Assembly (NCBI RefSeq): GCF_051014445.1
Contig: NC_135137.1
Location: 33,171,501 to 33,235,500 of the forward strand
From: Colletes latitarsis
Lineage: Eukaryota; Arthropoda; Insecta; Hymenoptera; Colletidae
DNA length: 64,000 nucleotides
Reading direction: 5' to 3'
The position numbers were made by a program, and so were the translations under genes. The notes under the pieces are model-generated. The model was not told where the DNA came from. It saw only the letters and a list, made by a program, of their open reading frames with translations, and did no database searches. Positions 13,698-25,100 of the stretch are shown here, piece after piece (positions within the stretch are counted from its first letter, which is position 1; every line of letters begins with the position of its first letter).

Positions 13698-14654
13698 TGT
13701 ACAAATTCAGAAATCTCGTAACAAAGTGTCTCGCGCGTCAAGACCGATCGCGTATCAAGAAAGAATCAACTCTTAAACCTAATTAAATAAACTCGTTAAA
13801 CGTTGATTAACATAATAATTAACGACGGTCACAACACCGTCGGATAAATAATGCGTTCGCTTACCGTTTCGCAATTATGTACAAGTTCAGGGGGCGAACG
13901 AATCGCTGAGAAATGGAAGCACGTTTTCCGTTATTCTTCTCTTTTTTTTGTCTTTTCTTTATTTTTTTTTTTCTGTTAAATTGTACTCGTTCCGGAAATG
14001 GTACTAATTTGAACTGAGATCATTTTTGCTCTCGCGTACGCGTCTCGAACGCGTGCATCAAAACATTGGGTAAAATAATTTACGCGAAACTTCAAATTAG
14101 TTCCATTCCGTCATTTTCTTTTTTTTTTCTTTTTTTAAAATTTTACTTTAAATAGAAGTTTATAAAAAGCCTGTGGACGTATGTTTTCTGAGTGTTTTAC
14201 CTCCTAGCTTTCGAGCTCACATCGACAAAATGAGTATTGCTTTCAGGTAAGAGTAACTAAGAGAATTCTGTCTCGCGATTAGATTCGTTCCGCGATACTC
14301 GAGCCCTACGATTTCAACGATTTAACAATATTCACGATCGTTTGCCGGCACACGATAATAAGGCATACTGATTACGCGTATCACGCGGACCAACGCTGTC
14401 TTTGCATTTCAGTAATATCATCACAGTCTCCTCGGAGTAAAAGGTTTGAAAAATAGTATCCAAAAATCTGGCTGGTCCACGCTATTGTCTAACGTTCGAT
14501 CTATTTATTCGTTGTTCGAATTTTGTAATCGCCACGCCCTGGATTAGATCTCGTGCAATTGCGCCCTAATTAATTATGTTATCGGCATTGTTCTCCGCGT
14601 TCCTATTCGTTCGAACTGTTTAGTCGTCGATCTCGACGAAATCTCGGACCCAGG

Positions 14655-14666
14655 CAGCTGCAGCTG
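14655..14666 (+). promoter_or_regulatory. Overlapping E-box pair (CAGCTGCAGCTG)
   Basis: Two CAGCTG E-boxes share no spacer, and a related ACAGCTACCTG follows about 30 bp downstream. bHLH factors bind such sites, but relevance here is unproven; no gene lies nearby. Confidence 0.25.
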
Positions 14667-15205
14667 CACAGAAAAGCGCTCGTTCGACCGCAAACAGCTA
14701 CCTGCGATTCCTTTAATCTAGTCTCTGAGAATAATTCAGACACCGTTTTCCCTGTCTGTCGCTGTCGTCGGTGACAATACGTCGTTTGTAACGCAATAAC
14801 GAAGCTATTATCACGCTTAAAAAAATTTTAAGTTTTCTATGGCGTTTACCCCGCCATTGTAATTCTTTCTTTTTCTTCAATCACATTATTATCGAGTCGA
14901 ATGCAGACACAATAGCTTCGTTATTTAACATTTCTATTTTTAAAGACACGATGAGCACTTTGTGAAACCTTTTTTATGATACTTTTAACCCTCACCTTTG
15001 GGTAGAATTTTATTTTATTCACTTATATGCGACGATAGAATTGGAAAAATTATTTATTGCAAAGTGTATTTGCGTTTTTTGTTGGTGGGGAAAAATGAAC
15101 TTTTAATAAAGATTCATATCCTTGGATATTTCTGGGCAACATAAATTTACGCAATTGATAATTTTAGGGGGGGAAGAAATTATATTTTTGAGAATTTTTG
15201 GGTGA

Positions 15206-15600
15206 GAAAGATATTCATATCCTTGAGAATTTCTAGATGAAACAAAGTGCACTTGACAATTGTTTGGGGGAATAAATCATACTCTTGAGAATTCTTACAT
15301 GAAAAAGAAATTCATATTCTTGAGAATATTTAATTCAAAGAAATTTATATCCTTGAGAATTTTAATTTATTTCTAGTGAAAGAAATTCATATCCTTGAGA
15401 ATTTCTAGATGAAACAAAGTGCACTTGACAATTGTTTGGGGGAAGAAATCACACTCTTGAGAATTTTTACATAAAAAAGAGATTCGTACCCTTGAGAATG
15501 TTTAATTCAAAGAAATTTCTACCCTTGAGAATTTTAATTTACTTCTAGCGAAAGAAATCCATGCACTTGAGTATTTCTATATAAAAAGGAATACCTTTGA
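15206..15600. repeat. Higher-order minisatellite, 173-bp unit of ~40-bp monomers
   Basis: The monomer core is TTCATATCCTTGAGAATTT and variants, repeated every 30-50 bp. At higher order, TTCATATCCTTGAGAATTTC followed by TAGATGAAACAAAGTGCACT occurs at 15213 and again at 15386, a 173-bp period with about two full copies and a partial third. Degenerate monomers extend left to about 15110. Confidence 0.85.
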
Positions 15601-16161
15601 GAATTTTTTAGCGATCAAGGATTTGAATTGTTGAGGTTCTCGACGAGCGTGAGAGAATAGCGCAATTTTTGGATGCGTTTCGTTGGTAAGGCACTGTTTT
15701 CTATCACGTGTGAGCTGGTTTTCGTAGCTGGATCAGCCGCGATCTCTAATACGATCGCCGACGAGCAACCGAGATGTGCTTTGTCTCTACGCGGGCTGCT
15801 CCAGAGCGAATAGTTTCTCGTATATAAACGCGGCCATCGTAGAACCACGAGGTACAACGTGTACTTTGGAACTCGCTATACCTTATTGCTTGACGGAAGT
15901 ACCGGCTACCACTAAAGCTACGAAACGCCGCGAAGCCTGGTACACAATGGATTATCGTAAATTCAGCGGAAGAACGGCCACGTGGCGTCGCGTTATTCAC
16001 CCTTTGCACACGATTTCTATTTACTTTCCTCGGGACTCAACAAATCGACAGTGTTAATTATATTAAATAAGTGCACTTGATTTTAACATCGACAATTTTC
16101 ATTTATTTCGTCGATACGATTACTAAGTTTAAATTCATTAATATTGACAATAACGTAGTTA

Positions 16162-16720
16162 TTATTTTAGATTGTAGTTCAGGCGTGATATCGACATAGT
16201 GTATCCTTAATACTGAATTTAGAAAAATATTTAAACTACTCTTCCTTAAAGGAATCTAGAAAAAGGTAATCTATGAATAACAGTAGAATCTATTAATAAA
16301 TTTATTTTTGTGCTATATTTTGCAAAGAAGAAATTTCAACAAAGGGACTGCACTAATATTATTTTAGACAATACTTCAGATATGATATCAACATATTGAT
16401 CCTAATGACTAAATTTAAAAAAATATATAAACTATCTTTTCTTGAAGGACTCAAGAAAAAGGTAATTTGTGAATGACTCTAGAATTTATTAATTTATTTA
16501 TTTTGCTACTATAATTTGCGAAAAAGAAACTTCGACAGAGAGTCTGCATCTATATTAATTTAGACCATACTTCGGACATGATACCACCCTAGTGACCCTA
16601 ATGATTAAAAAAAGATACAAACTATCCTTTTTCGAAGGATTCCAGAAAAAGGTAATCTGTCAACGACAGCAAGATCTATTAATCAATTTTGCAAAGAAAA
16701 AGCTTTACCAGCCAGTGTAG
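16162..16720. repeat. Tandem repeat, ~197-bp unit, three diverged copies
   Basis: Units start at 16162 (TTATTTTAGATTGTAG), 16359 (TTATTTTAGACAATAC) and 16555 (TTAATTTAGACCATAC). Each contains a GATATCGACAT-like block, AAACTA(T/C)C(T/C)TT, an AGAAAAAGGTAAT core and a TCTATTAAT end. The third unit is shortened. Confidence 0.85.
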
Positions 16721-19596
16721 ATATAGTAACGAATATCGAGTAAAAATTTCGTAATTTCCAGTGAAATTCTCGAAGGTAAATTGACCGTAAGATTGCTATG
16801 GAATTGTCTGAAGCTCGGTAGAAGGTTTTCAGCTCGCGTCAAAAGTCCGTTGTATGATAATGCTCGCGACTCGAGGGAGCGTAAGTTTTACCGTGTCGTT
16901 TGTGCCAACGGTGCCGCTAAAAGGAGCGGAGATAAATCGAACGAATGCTCGATCGAAATCACCGATAATGTCGTACGAAACTGATAACTCGAACGGTGTT
17001 TACGATCGACGTCGGTTTTGCAGGCGCGCGTGAAATCGTGGCGAGACTTCTCGCTCAAGAGGGCGAGCGAAATCGTCGCTGGGCTTACGAAACCTCGCGG
17101 TACAGGTATTTTCGAAGCGATTCCGATAAGAAGCCGACGCCAAACGCGCATCGTCGCCTTAAACTTCTAATAACGCGAACTTTACGGCGATTATTAACCG
17201 TAGATTAAGCCCCGGTCACGTTTCGATTCCGTTTCGAAGCGTATTCCATGATCCGTTTCGTCCGCGATTTTACGATTATTGCGCACCAGGCTCGAGCGCG
17301 ACGATATGTCGCAGAAACGCGCCCGAATATTCGCATTTACATTTCAATTTTGCAAGGCCTGTCGAAAGAGACGTCAAGCCCTTTGTTCCGCGTTTTCGAG
17401 TTGTATAACTTCGACTCTCGACTCTCAAACTAACAACGTATTAGTTAGTATCATTTTGTCATGATAAATTGTCGACTCGCATAGATTCTATTTGAACAAT
17501 TATATTTTTATTCGAATCGAATACATTACAGAAGAAACCTGCAAAGATATACACTATCGTAAAAACGAATATTGTAAGATCAGGAATTGTACCTTGAAAG
17601 ATCGACGATCAAGAAAGTAGGGGCAGTTCAGACACGTTTCTTGAAATCTGAGTGATTATCGTACTTTCACAAATTTAATTGGTCCGGTATCGACGCCATT
17701 TTTTTTAATTACCCAAGCTCTGACGTCGCATCTGTTTTTCGACGAGCCTTGCGTTCGCTCCCAATTGCCACGCGCAATTAGAAACGAGATAGATCTCTGC
17801 AGGCCGATTCCGAGAGAATGATCGAGCTCGTCGCCACGTTCTTTGGCTTAACGACCTATTTTTCGAATTTCACAACAGCTCGAGATACAAAGAAGAAAGA
17901 AAAACATAATAAACGCTCCCGATTCCTCGTTATTTGGCAGCGATTGCACACACATTCGGGACGACAAGAGGATCGTTGGCTACGGTTTTGGTCGCTGCGG
18001 ACTCCGTTACGTTATAAATTCTCTTTGCGTCCGTCGTATTGTCCTACAACGTAATTTACATGTTCCTCCGGACGGACACCGTACGTGAAATTGAAACCAG
18101 ACCCACGGCGACCTCGACGTCTCGCGTACGCGGCAGAGCTTTCTAACGATATGCGTAATAATATATTAATACGATTACGGAGAAACGAACTCAGGAGTTA
18201 AATAAATAAAAACGAGCGTACAAAATGATATAACGTCGAGAGTATGTACAACCGATATCAGTGAGCGAACATCCGCAAGTGTTAGTAAAACTTCGTAACA
18301 AGTTCACCGGAGTGGGAGAGGGAGAGTGAGTTATTAAATAAAACATAATAAAATCGCGTTAAATAAAACGAATTCCATCGACGCGCGCGGGCCCCTTCTA
18401 ACTTCGTTTCGACTCGAGCATCGAAGGAACGTCTAAAAAATTTAGACTTTCTTTACTTTTTACTTAACCAAACAAAATTAATTTCGTTCTTATTTTTCGA
18501 GCATTTGCGACTTTCTAGAGAGCGATCAGCGTTGTGGAACTGCTATTTTGTTGTAAATTATAGTATTTGTTTATCGCGTTCACGTACTAGTATTCATATA
18601 AATTGAAAGAAAACTCGAATAAATTAAATTGGATAAATTGGAAAGGTTTAATTTATTTTGCTAGTTAAGTTTGCTTTTTCAAGGAATAACTCGTAGAATA
18701 GTGAAAATAATTATTTAAAATTTTTTGTAGGATTGCTTGAAACATCAATGAATAGCTATGCAAAACCACAATGGCATGAGTTAAAACGGATCTCTCGTTA
18801 TTAATTCGCAAAGATCGCCGTCGTCTCTTCGCCCGGAGACTTCAACGCCCGCGCAAGAGCGATCGTTCGATGCTCGAATCGAGCGAAAGAAACATTTTAT
18901 ACACGCGCGAGTCGGAGCTCCCGGCGAGCGTCGCTGAAGTTCAGAAAGTATCCGGTGAAAGTTTAAATAAATCTTAGTAGAAAATGTTTATAGTTTAGAA
19001 CGTAAGAGCTACTACTTACGAGTACGAGAACCGACGATTAAATTCCATTTAATCGTCAAACGGTTAGAGGGAAAGAAACGTAAAACGGGGAAAGAAAAAA
19101 AGATAAAAAGGGAAAACAAAAGAACGTGAAATCTCTTCGAGTAACTTAACGGCGGCTCACGTGAGTCGCCTTGGTATCCTTACGCAGCTAAAGTGAACTT
19201 ACACGCTAGATCGTTCATGGAACATACAACGTTAATATATCATAGATATATGGGACCAAAATCACCAGAACCAGTCGCGCAAACGTTTCTGGCCTCGAGC
19301 TATCCACGATCGCCATTCGCGAGCTTTCGAAGAAACCCCATTCTCGCCCTTCCGAGGGACTGGAAGGGCCCTCTAATCGCGTGTCCTAGGACGAATCGAT
19401 CGTGCGTCGATCGTTTCACGCCGCCCAAGCGAAATTTTCCGCTCCGGCGTCGCAACGCGTCTGCAAAAGGACGCGTGTCCGATCGACGACCATTTTTTCC
19501 AGCATACTCCACCGCCGGGAAGGCACTTCGGAAGGCACTTTTCAATTCTACACTCTCAGACGCCAAAGAAAACTGCGTATCACATGAAATTTCCAG
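16721..19596. other. Intergenic, CpG-rich patches, nothing recognised
   Basis: CpG-rich patches at about 16780-17430 and 18820-18950 alternate with AT-rich DNA. Open stretches overlap on opposite strands and look compositional. Confidence 0.5.
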
Positions 19597-19858
19597 GCAA
19601 CATTTCTGGCCTCACATCATATTTTTGGTAAAGAATTCGTGGGTTTGTCTATTGTCCAAAAATGATTGTAATTGACCCCCGCAATCAAAACCAATTTTTT
19701 CAGAATGCTTTGAAATTTTTTAATTTTGAACATTTAACGTTACTAACTTTTTAACGAAGCCTCAAACAACAAATTGGTATTCTTGGCTATCGTCTTAGTT
19801 TGGCCTCTAGGATCTCCAATTCAAATTTTCCCCAGAGGTGGACGAACACCCTGTATAT
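19597..19858 (-). mobile_element. Interspersed repeat copy C (minus orientation)
   Basis: The reverse complement starts ATACAGGGTGTTCGTCCACC and runs through AAAATTTGAATTGGAGATCC, GAGGCTTCGTTAAAAAGTTA and GCGGGGGTCAATTACAATCA, aligned with copies at 37669 and 63392. It carries a single internal module and then CCAGAAATGTTGCC. Non-coding. Confidence 0.7.
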
Positions 19859-21086
19859 TCATTACTCTTTTTTACTTTTTTAACTTTTCCTGCTTCATTG
19901 TGTAACCATTTAACGAATACTACTTTGTTTGGAAAAAAAGAATCCAGGACTTTGAATTTACAGTTTATAAAATAGAAAACTATCACTGTCGCGTGTTTGT
20001 TATCGATATCGTCTAAACTCACGGAAATAACTTCTGTGTGCAGAAAATTGCAAAAAAAAAGAGTGAAGAATCGTTCCAACGTTCAGAGGTTAAATGTTTC
20101 CGTTTTTGACACAATTTTACAAGTATTTTGAGAATTCTTTCAGCAATTTAAACATCACGATTCTTTTACTTATCGAACAGAATGGCGTCTCTTACCCTTA
20201 TGAGGGGTTTCCTTCGAAAAAATGGCGGGACGGGCCAAGCAGCAACGAATAGTTCCGCGCGCTGGATCGTCCATCGATCGTGGACCCGTGGACCGGATGC
20301 AGCTCGGGGCTTTAGCGACCGGCGCTGGCAAGCAATCGTGAGAACAGAGAGGAAAGAGTAGTTTCTTCCCTTTTCTCCAGCGAATCTCCACTCACATCTT
20401 TTTCCTCGTTGTTTATCCGTCCTCGTGCAACGATCTACCCGTTCGAAAACTCGCGGGACGTACCTCCCGACGAGATTTCGAGCGTGTCGATCGCGTCAAC
20501 CTTTCGATCGTTACCCTGTCCGAGCAGCGTCGCGACGACTCGCCCACAGGGCACCTCAACACCTGTTCGACGTGCAGGCAATGGACACACCGATGTCGAC
20601 ACCAACGGTATATAATATCGATTTAGTACCGACACGCGCGCGCCATTTCGAATAATATTACTGTTAGTAACACACTGCAGTAATATTACTAATATTATAT
20701 CAACATAGTAACAGTACCAGCTTCGATTAGTATTACAATATTACATTACTTACAAATTATATTAGTATAACATTAGTATTAGTACGTGTGTATAGTACAC
20801 TGTTGGTAAATGTGAACCGATGCTGGCGCGTCGATTATGAGTTCGTCGTCGAGCTGCTGCGAGAAACACAAATTTTTTTCAGATATACTACTCGAGGAAA
20901 AACGAATGGCTGGACAAAGGGAGATCGAAAGGTTTCGAGATCGACGCGACGCGTCGCGCTGAGGTCGTGGATCGCGTTAACGAAGGGGGCAACTTAATTT
21001 TACCAGAAAACAGATGGTTTATATTACAACAGAGAAAAATCGAGACAGAAATAAAAAAAGGGCAGGGGGAAAGCACTGGATAAGAT

Positions 21087-21104
21087 GGGGGGGGGGGGAG
21101 GGGG
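21087..21104 (+). repeat. Poly(G) tract downstream of Ets98B
   Basis: A run of G's interrupted by one A, followed by TCGCCC. On the gene strand it is a poly(C) tract about 650 nt past the stop codon, possibly in the 3' UTR or just beyond it. Confidence 0.85.
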
Positions 21105-21215
21105 TCGCCCAAAACGGGCGTACTAAATGGTACCCAGCCGTGGCACGGCGTTATCCCCGAAGGATAATGCCGGACACGGTGGATCGTTTACCTTCGACCT
21201 CCGTACTGATTCTCC

Positions 21216-21221
21216 TTTAAT
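21216..21221 (-). terminator. Ets98B: Candidate poly(A) signal for Ets98B (ATTAAA)
   Basis: TTTAAT on the plus strand is ATTAAA on the gene strand, about 525 nt past the stop codon. I see no canonical AATAAA on the minus strand between the stop and this point. It is a weak, composition-prone motif, so the call is tentative; transcript ends would settle it. Confidence 0.2.
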
Positions 21222-21427
21222 CAGGCACACCAGAGACGCACACGCGCAAGACAATCACGCACGACACGCACACACGCGACAAGTATATGGAAAAAAAAGA
21301 GAAAAAAAAAAAAAGAAATTCTGCACGCAGAAAGAGTCGGAAGCCCTTCGTCGCAACTCCCTTCGACGAACAGCCGGGCTCAAGGTAATCGGGTGACAAC
21401 CTTGGGCCCGGAATCGATGGAAAGGTG

Positions 21428-21445
21428 TTAACCCTTTGCACTCGT
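21428..21445. mobile_element. Solo MITE end (TTAACCCTTTGCACTC) near the Ets98B 3' end
   Basis: TTAACCCTTTGCACTCGT matches the terminal repeat of the elements at 36951 and 57192. I find no matching inverted end nearby, so it is a truncated copy or a chance match. It lies about 300 bp past the stop codon and could be inside the 3' UTR. Confidence 0.4.
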
Positions 21446-21745
21446 GTCCGCTTCTCGATAAAGCATCAGGCACCTTAAGATTATTTCGACACGATCTCCG
21501 GGACAACCTGTCACCGGCGCTCGGTGGACGCGCGCACGTTATGAAAGAAATCGAAAGAGACGCTTGTCGACGTTACCCCGACACCGTTATGCGTTTCAAT
21601 AAATACTCGAATAAATTGTGAAGCTCAGCTTCGACACGGACGCGCGTCAGCAATAAATAAAATATCCTCAAAGTCGTTTGTTCTCGTTCGGGGTAACGCC
21701 GTCGACGATCATCCGAGCGCGAAACTTTCAACGGTTTTGATCCGT

Positions 21746-22104
21746 TTAAAGGCAATAAGGATGGCAGAACTGATAGACGAGCCTCTGGCTACGTTCCGTC
21801 TTCTTCATGATACCCTTCTTGTAGTACTGCCTGATGCTGCGGCTCAGTTTGTCGTAGTTCATGGCCGGACGGTTTTTCCTTTTGCCCCAGAGCCTGGCCA
21901 CGCGGACCGAGTCCTCGATCTTGAACACGCCTTTGCCGCGGTCCAGCCAGCGTATGCAGGACCCGTGGATCCCCGGGCTCTGCAACAGCTCCTTCAGGAA
22001 CTGCCATAGGTGTATGTGGGAGCCGCCGTTTCGCATTTTACCGCCGTTGTTACCGTTCCCGTTGCTCGTTCCCGTTTGAGAGGAACCGCACTCCTCGTCT
22101 TCGT
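21746..22104 (-). CDS. Ets98B: Ets98B coding exon 5 (ETS DNA-binding domain, stop codon)
   Basis: The acceptor GGTTTTTTCCAG precedes 359 nt that complete Asp478 and run to TAA at 21748-21746. After an acidic and Gly/Asn-rich lead (DEDEECGSSQTGTSNGNG) comes a full winged helix-turn-helix ETS domain at 508-596. It includes HLWQFLKELL, IRWLDRGKGVFKIED, RLWGKRKNRPAMNYDKLSRS, IRQYYKKGIM and RLVYQFCHPY. The whole DNA-binding domain is in one exon and only four residues follow Phe-Cys-His-Pro-Tyr motif positions, so there is no C-terminal regulatory tail. Confidence 0.97.
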
Positions 22105-25100
22105 CTGGAAAAAACCGACCCGACACGGCCCCTTTTGGTAAATGATCCTGGACCCTCCTCGACGATCGGTGCGCTGATACGTTCGATGTCCATGCGACTT
22201 GTGTGTGACGCGCATTTTCTGCTCGTCGTGCTAATGTTCATGATTGTTAGCTTGAATTTATCGCGTGCAGGCGGTTAGTCGATTAATTTCGTTCGGGCGT
22301 GCTTGGCGAGTTTGTGATTGCATCTGTTTTCTTTTTAGGCTGTTTATAGTTTTGATAGAGATACGTTTGGGTAATTTCGACCACGTTTCCATTGTTGAAA
22401 TTAAATTTTTGGAAATATTTGAACCGATGGATGTGGCTACATTTACAAAATGAACAAAATTATATATTCATATGTAAAACTTTCATTCTTAAGTGGATTA
22501 TAAAAAAATAGAAAGAATAATGATTTTTACTTCATTCTAGTACGGGCTATAGTGACACATGTACTGAAGGTACTCGCCAAATTTGAACGAAATCGGTCAA
22601 GTGGATCTTGAGATATCATGGAAGCCAAAATCAATATTGAGTAAAATATAATTCAATTGAAATTGAGAGTCCACAGGATTAAACATGACTTTTTCGAGAC
22701 CACGTTTATTTAAATATTTTGTAATAACACACGTTTTGTTGCGTCTATGTCGAGCGTTATTACGAGTGCACCAGGTTGAATTTAAAACGAGGTAAGTGAA
22801 TGGTCGGAATTACCCTACATAGCTCTATAAGGCAGCAATATGATTTATCTTGTTCGTGACAGTACAGTAGTTCCAGCTTTCAAGATCGAATTTTTACCCC
22901 GCGTTCAAGAGCTGGAATCGTTCCCTGCTCACGATCTTTATTGATTTCGGAGTAAAAATCGCTATTAATCTCGTTTTCAATGATTCCAATTTTTTTTCTT
23001 GGAAGCAAGACCTGTAGTTTCTTCTGTTTTGTACACAATGTCTGTTTTTAATTGTTTCTAACAAATTTCATGATTGCTAAGCGTGTCTATGTATCAAAAG
23101 CACTGATTTTTAGTGAATTTCGAACACGATTCTTGTTAGTATATTAATAGTCTTACTATTCTATAGCAATATCATCCATCCTTGTCCAAGAGCGGATCCA
23201 AAAGGGGCGAAATATGTAATATTTTTGAATCTTCTTTTGAATGTAATATAAAATAAATAACTTTTGTTCAAATTTCCCCTATTATTTCCTTCTTAGATCC
23301 GTCCCTGTCCTTATCGCGTTAACAGTTTGAAATCCTTGACAATCGTGACAGCATGCATGATCGCAGATTACGTGCAGTTTGTTGTGATCGGAAGCTTTGA
23401 TTTTTCCAGCCCAATGGAGGACATTTGTACTTTGCATATTTATGATTAGTAGCGGTTACAGTCATTCTTTTATGATGTTACGTTTTAGCGCAGTTAATTA
23501 ATTTTTACAACAGTGGATATTATTAGATCTACGTGCGAAGGATTTGTCTCCCATTAAGAACGATTTATGACGATTAGTATATGATATACTATTTCTGAGT
23601 AGCGATATGGTTGCCTGAAAAATTCTAAATTTTACAGTCAATCTAGTCAACTAAATATACACTTTCCAAATTGTGTCGTTATTAGTTTAATTTAGTATTC
23701 GAATGTGATTGATAATTTTTAATAAATAGTATAGCAGTCAATGCGTGCAGAAGCAATGCATAGAAATTGCGAAGGATCGATTTAAAGAAGCAATTAGCAA
23801 AAATGTAAATGATGTTTAACAATCCACTTACCATCGGAGAAATCCACGTTGCAAGGAGAACCTTTGACAGTAACGGTAGTTGTGTTTGCAATAGATGTTG
23901 TTCCTGTTGTGTTGTTGTTGTTGTTGTTGTTGTTGTTGGGTGTTTGCACAACACCTGCAGGACTCCAGGAAGCCGCCAGAGTATTTCGCGGAGATTCCTC
24001 GACCGCTGCTTTCCAAATTTCCAGCTGTGCGTGCAGCATGCTTCCGCACTGCAACAAAAACGTTGCATTCATGTTAAACACTGAACAATTAAATCTACGA
24101 TATTTATACTCGTGGACGCTTAAATTTCTTCTGCTAAAAGAATCTTCGTGACTCGAAGATTTAAATTAATATTTTTGTATTTCATAAATCTCTGATATTA
24201 TATCAGAGAAAAGAATTATGAACTTCCTAAAAAATCGCGTTGTTTCTAATGACACCGTGCGGACTCCATTTGCATGAAACTTGTCCCTCGGTACGGTACG
24301 AAATTCCAAGAAAGTAAAAGGAGAATGGCTGGAAGAGGAGATGGCAGGAAGGAGTAAGTAGATAAATTTATCATACTCGAAGATTAATAATACCTTGCGA
24401 GAGTTCTGTGGTAATGTAAAACAATTAAGGTGGATGGTAACCGTGCAGAAGAGAGACAGGAACTGAAAGGAAGAAATGCAAATACGTGCTTCGAGCTAAC
24501 AAATGTAGACAATGAATTAGAGTAGCTAACTAGGACCGTGAAGTTTCTTAAAAGCGTACTTACGCATAATGAAACGGCTTTATGAGAAAAGCTGGGGGAG
24601 AGTTACAATTTTCTTGAAGAACAATCGCGGTGATAAACTGCTGAAAATAGCTTATATTCGCTAAAACGTTTCCAGCATTAGAGGAAACTCGTCGGGAAGA
24701 TGAATTTATGCAAAGAATAAATTCTGTTTGACAATTTATGCAAGATATGCAAAGCGCCTGTGATGAACATCGTTCGATACTGTCGGCGGCACTAACAGAG
24801 ATATGCAAAACTATTAAAATATACCAGTTATGAGAGGAAAAATGATTGGACGGTCGCATCTTATGAGTTTCACGCGGCGGGCACCGGTGACCGGCGTTTC
24901 GGTCTTACAAAACTCATCTTTTAAATGCTGACACAGAAACCCGATTGTAAATTTTTATATCAAATTTCTGTGATTGCAAATTCTGCACTTTTCTTAAAAT
25001 TATCTGTTTCTTTCGTCCTAACTCTTAACAGCTATCAAGACTATCGAGGCTTTCAAGACTCAAAATAGACAAGGCATTCAAGACTTTAGATACTTTTAAG

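Larger units (their letters stand above)
9615..15109. other. Intergenic AT-rich DNA, little recognised
   Basis: Apart from the (TG)n run and the E-box pair, no feature is supported. TTAACCCTCACC at about 14985 could be one more solo MITE end, just left of the minisatellite. Confidence 0.5.
19859..21745. other. Ets98B 3' flank or 3' UTR
   Basis: The nearest part to the stop is probably 3' UTR. It holds the solo MITE end, a candidate ATTAAA signal and the poly(G) tract. A cluster of AATATTAC-type AT palindromes lies at 20645-20785. The UTR boundary cannot be set from sequence alone. Confidence 0.4.

Noticed and set aside
19193..19675. 160-codon plus-strand open stretch
   Set aside because: Its end runs into the interspersed repeat and no family is recognised; likely chance in a CpG-rich patch.
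22105..22241. Open reading frame extending upstream of the ETS exon with an ATG
   Set aside because: It reads through the intron 4 acceptor; the spliced frame from exon 4 fits exactly and explains the family sequence.
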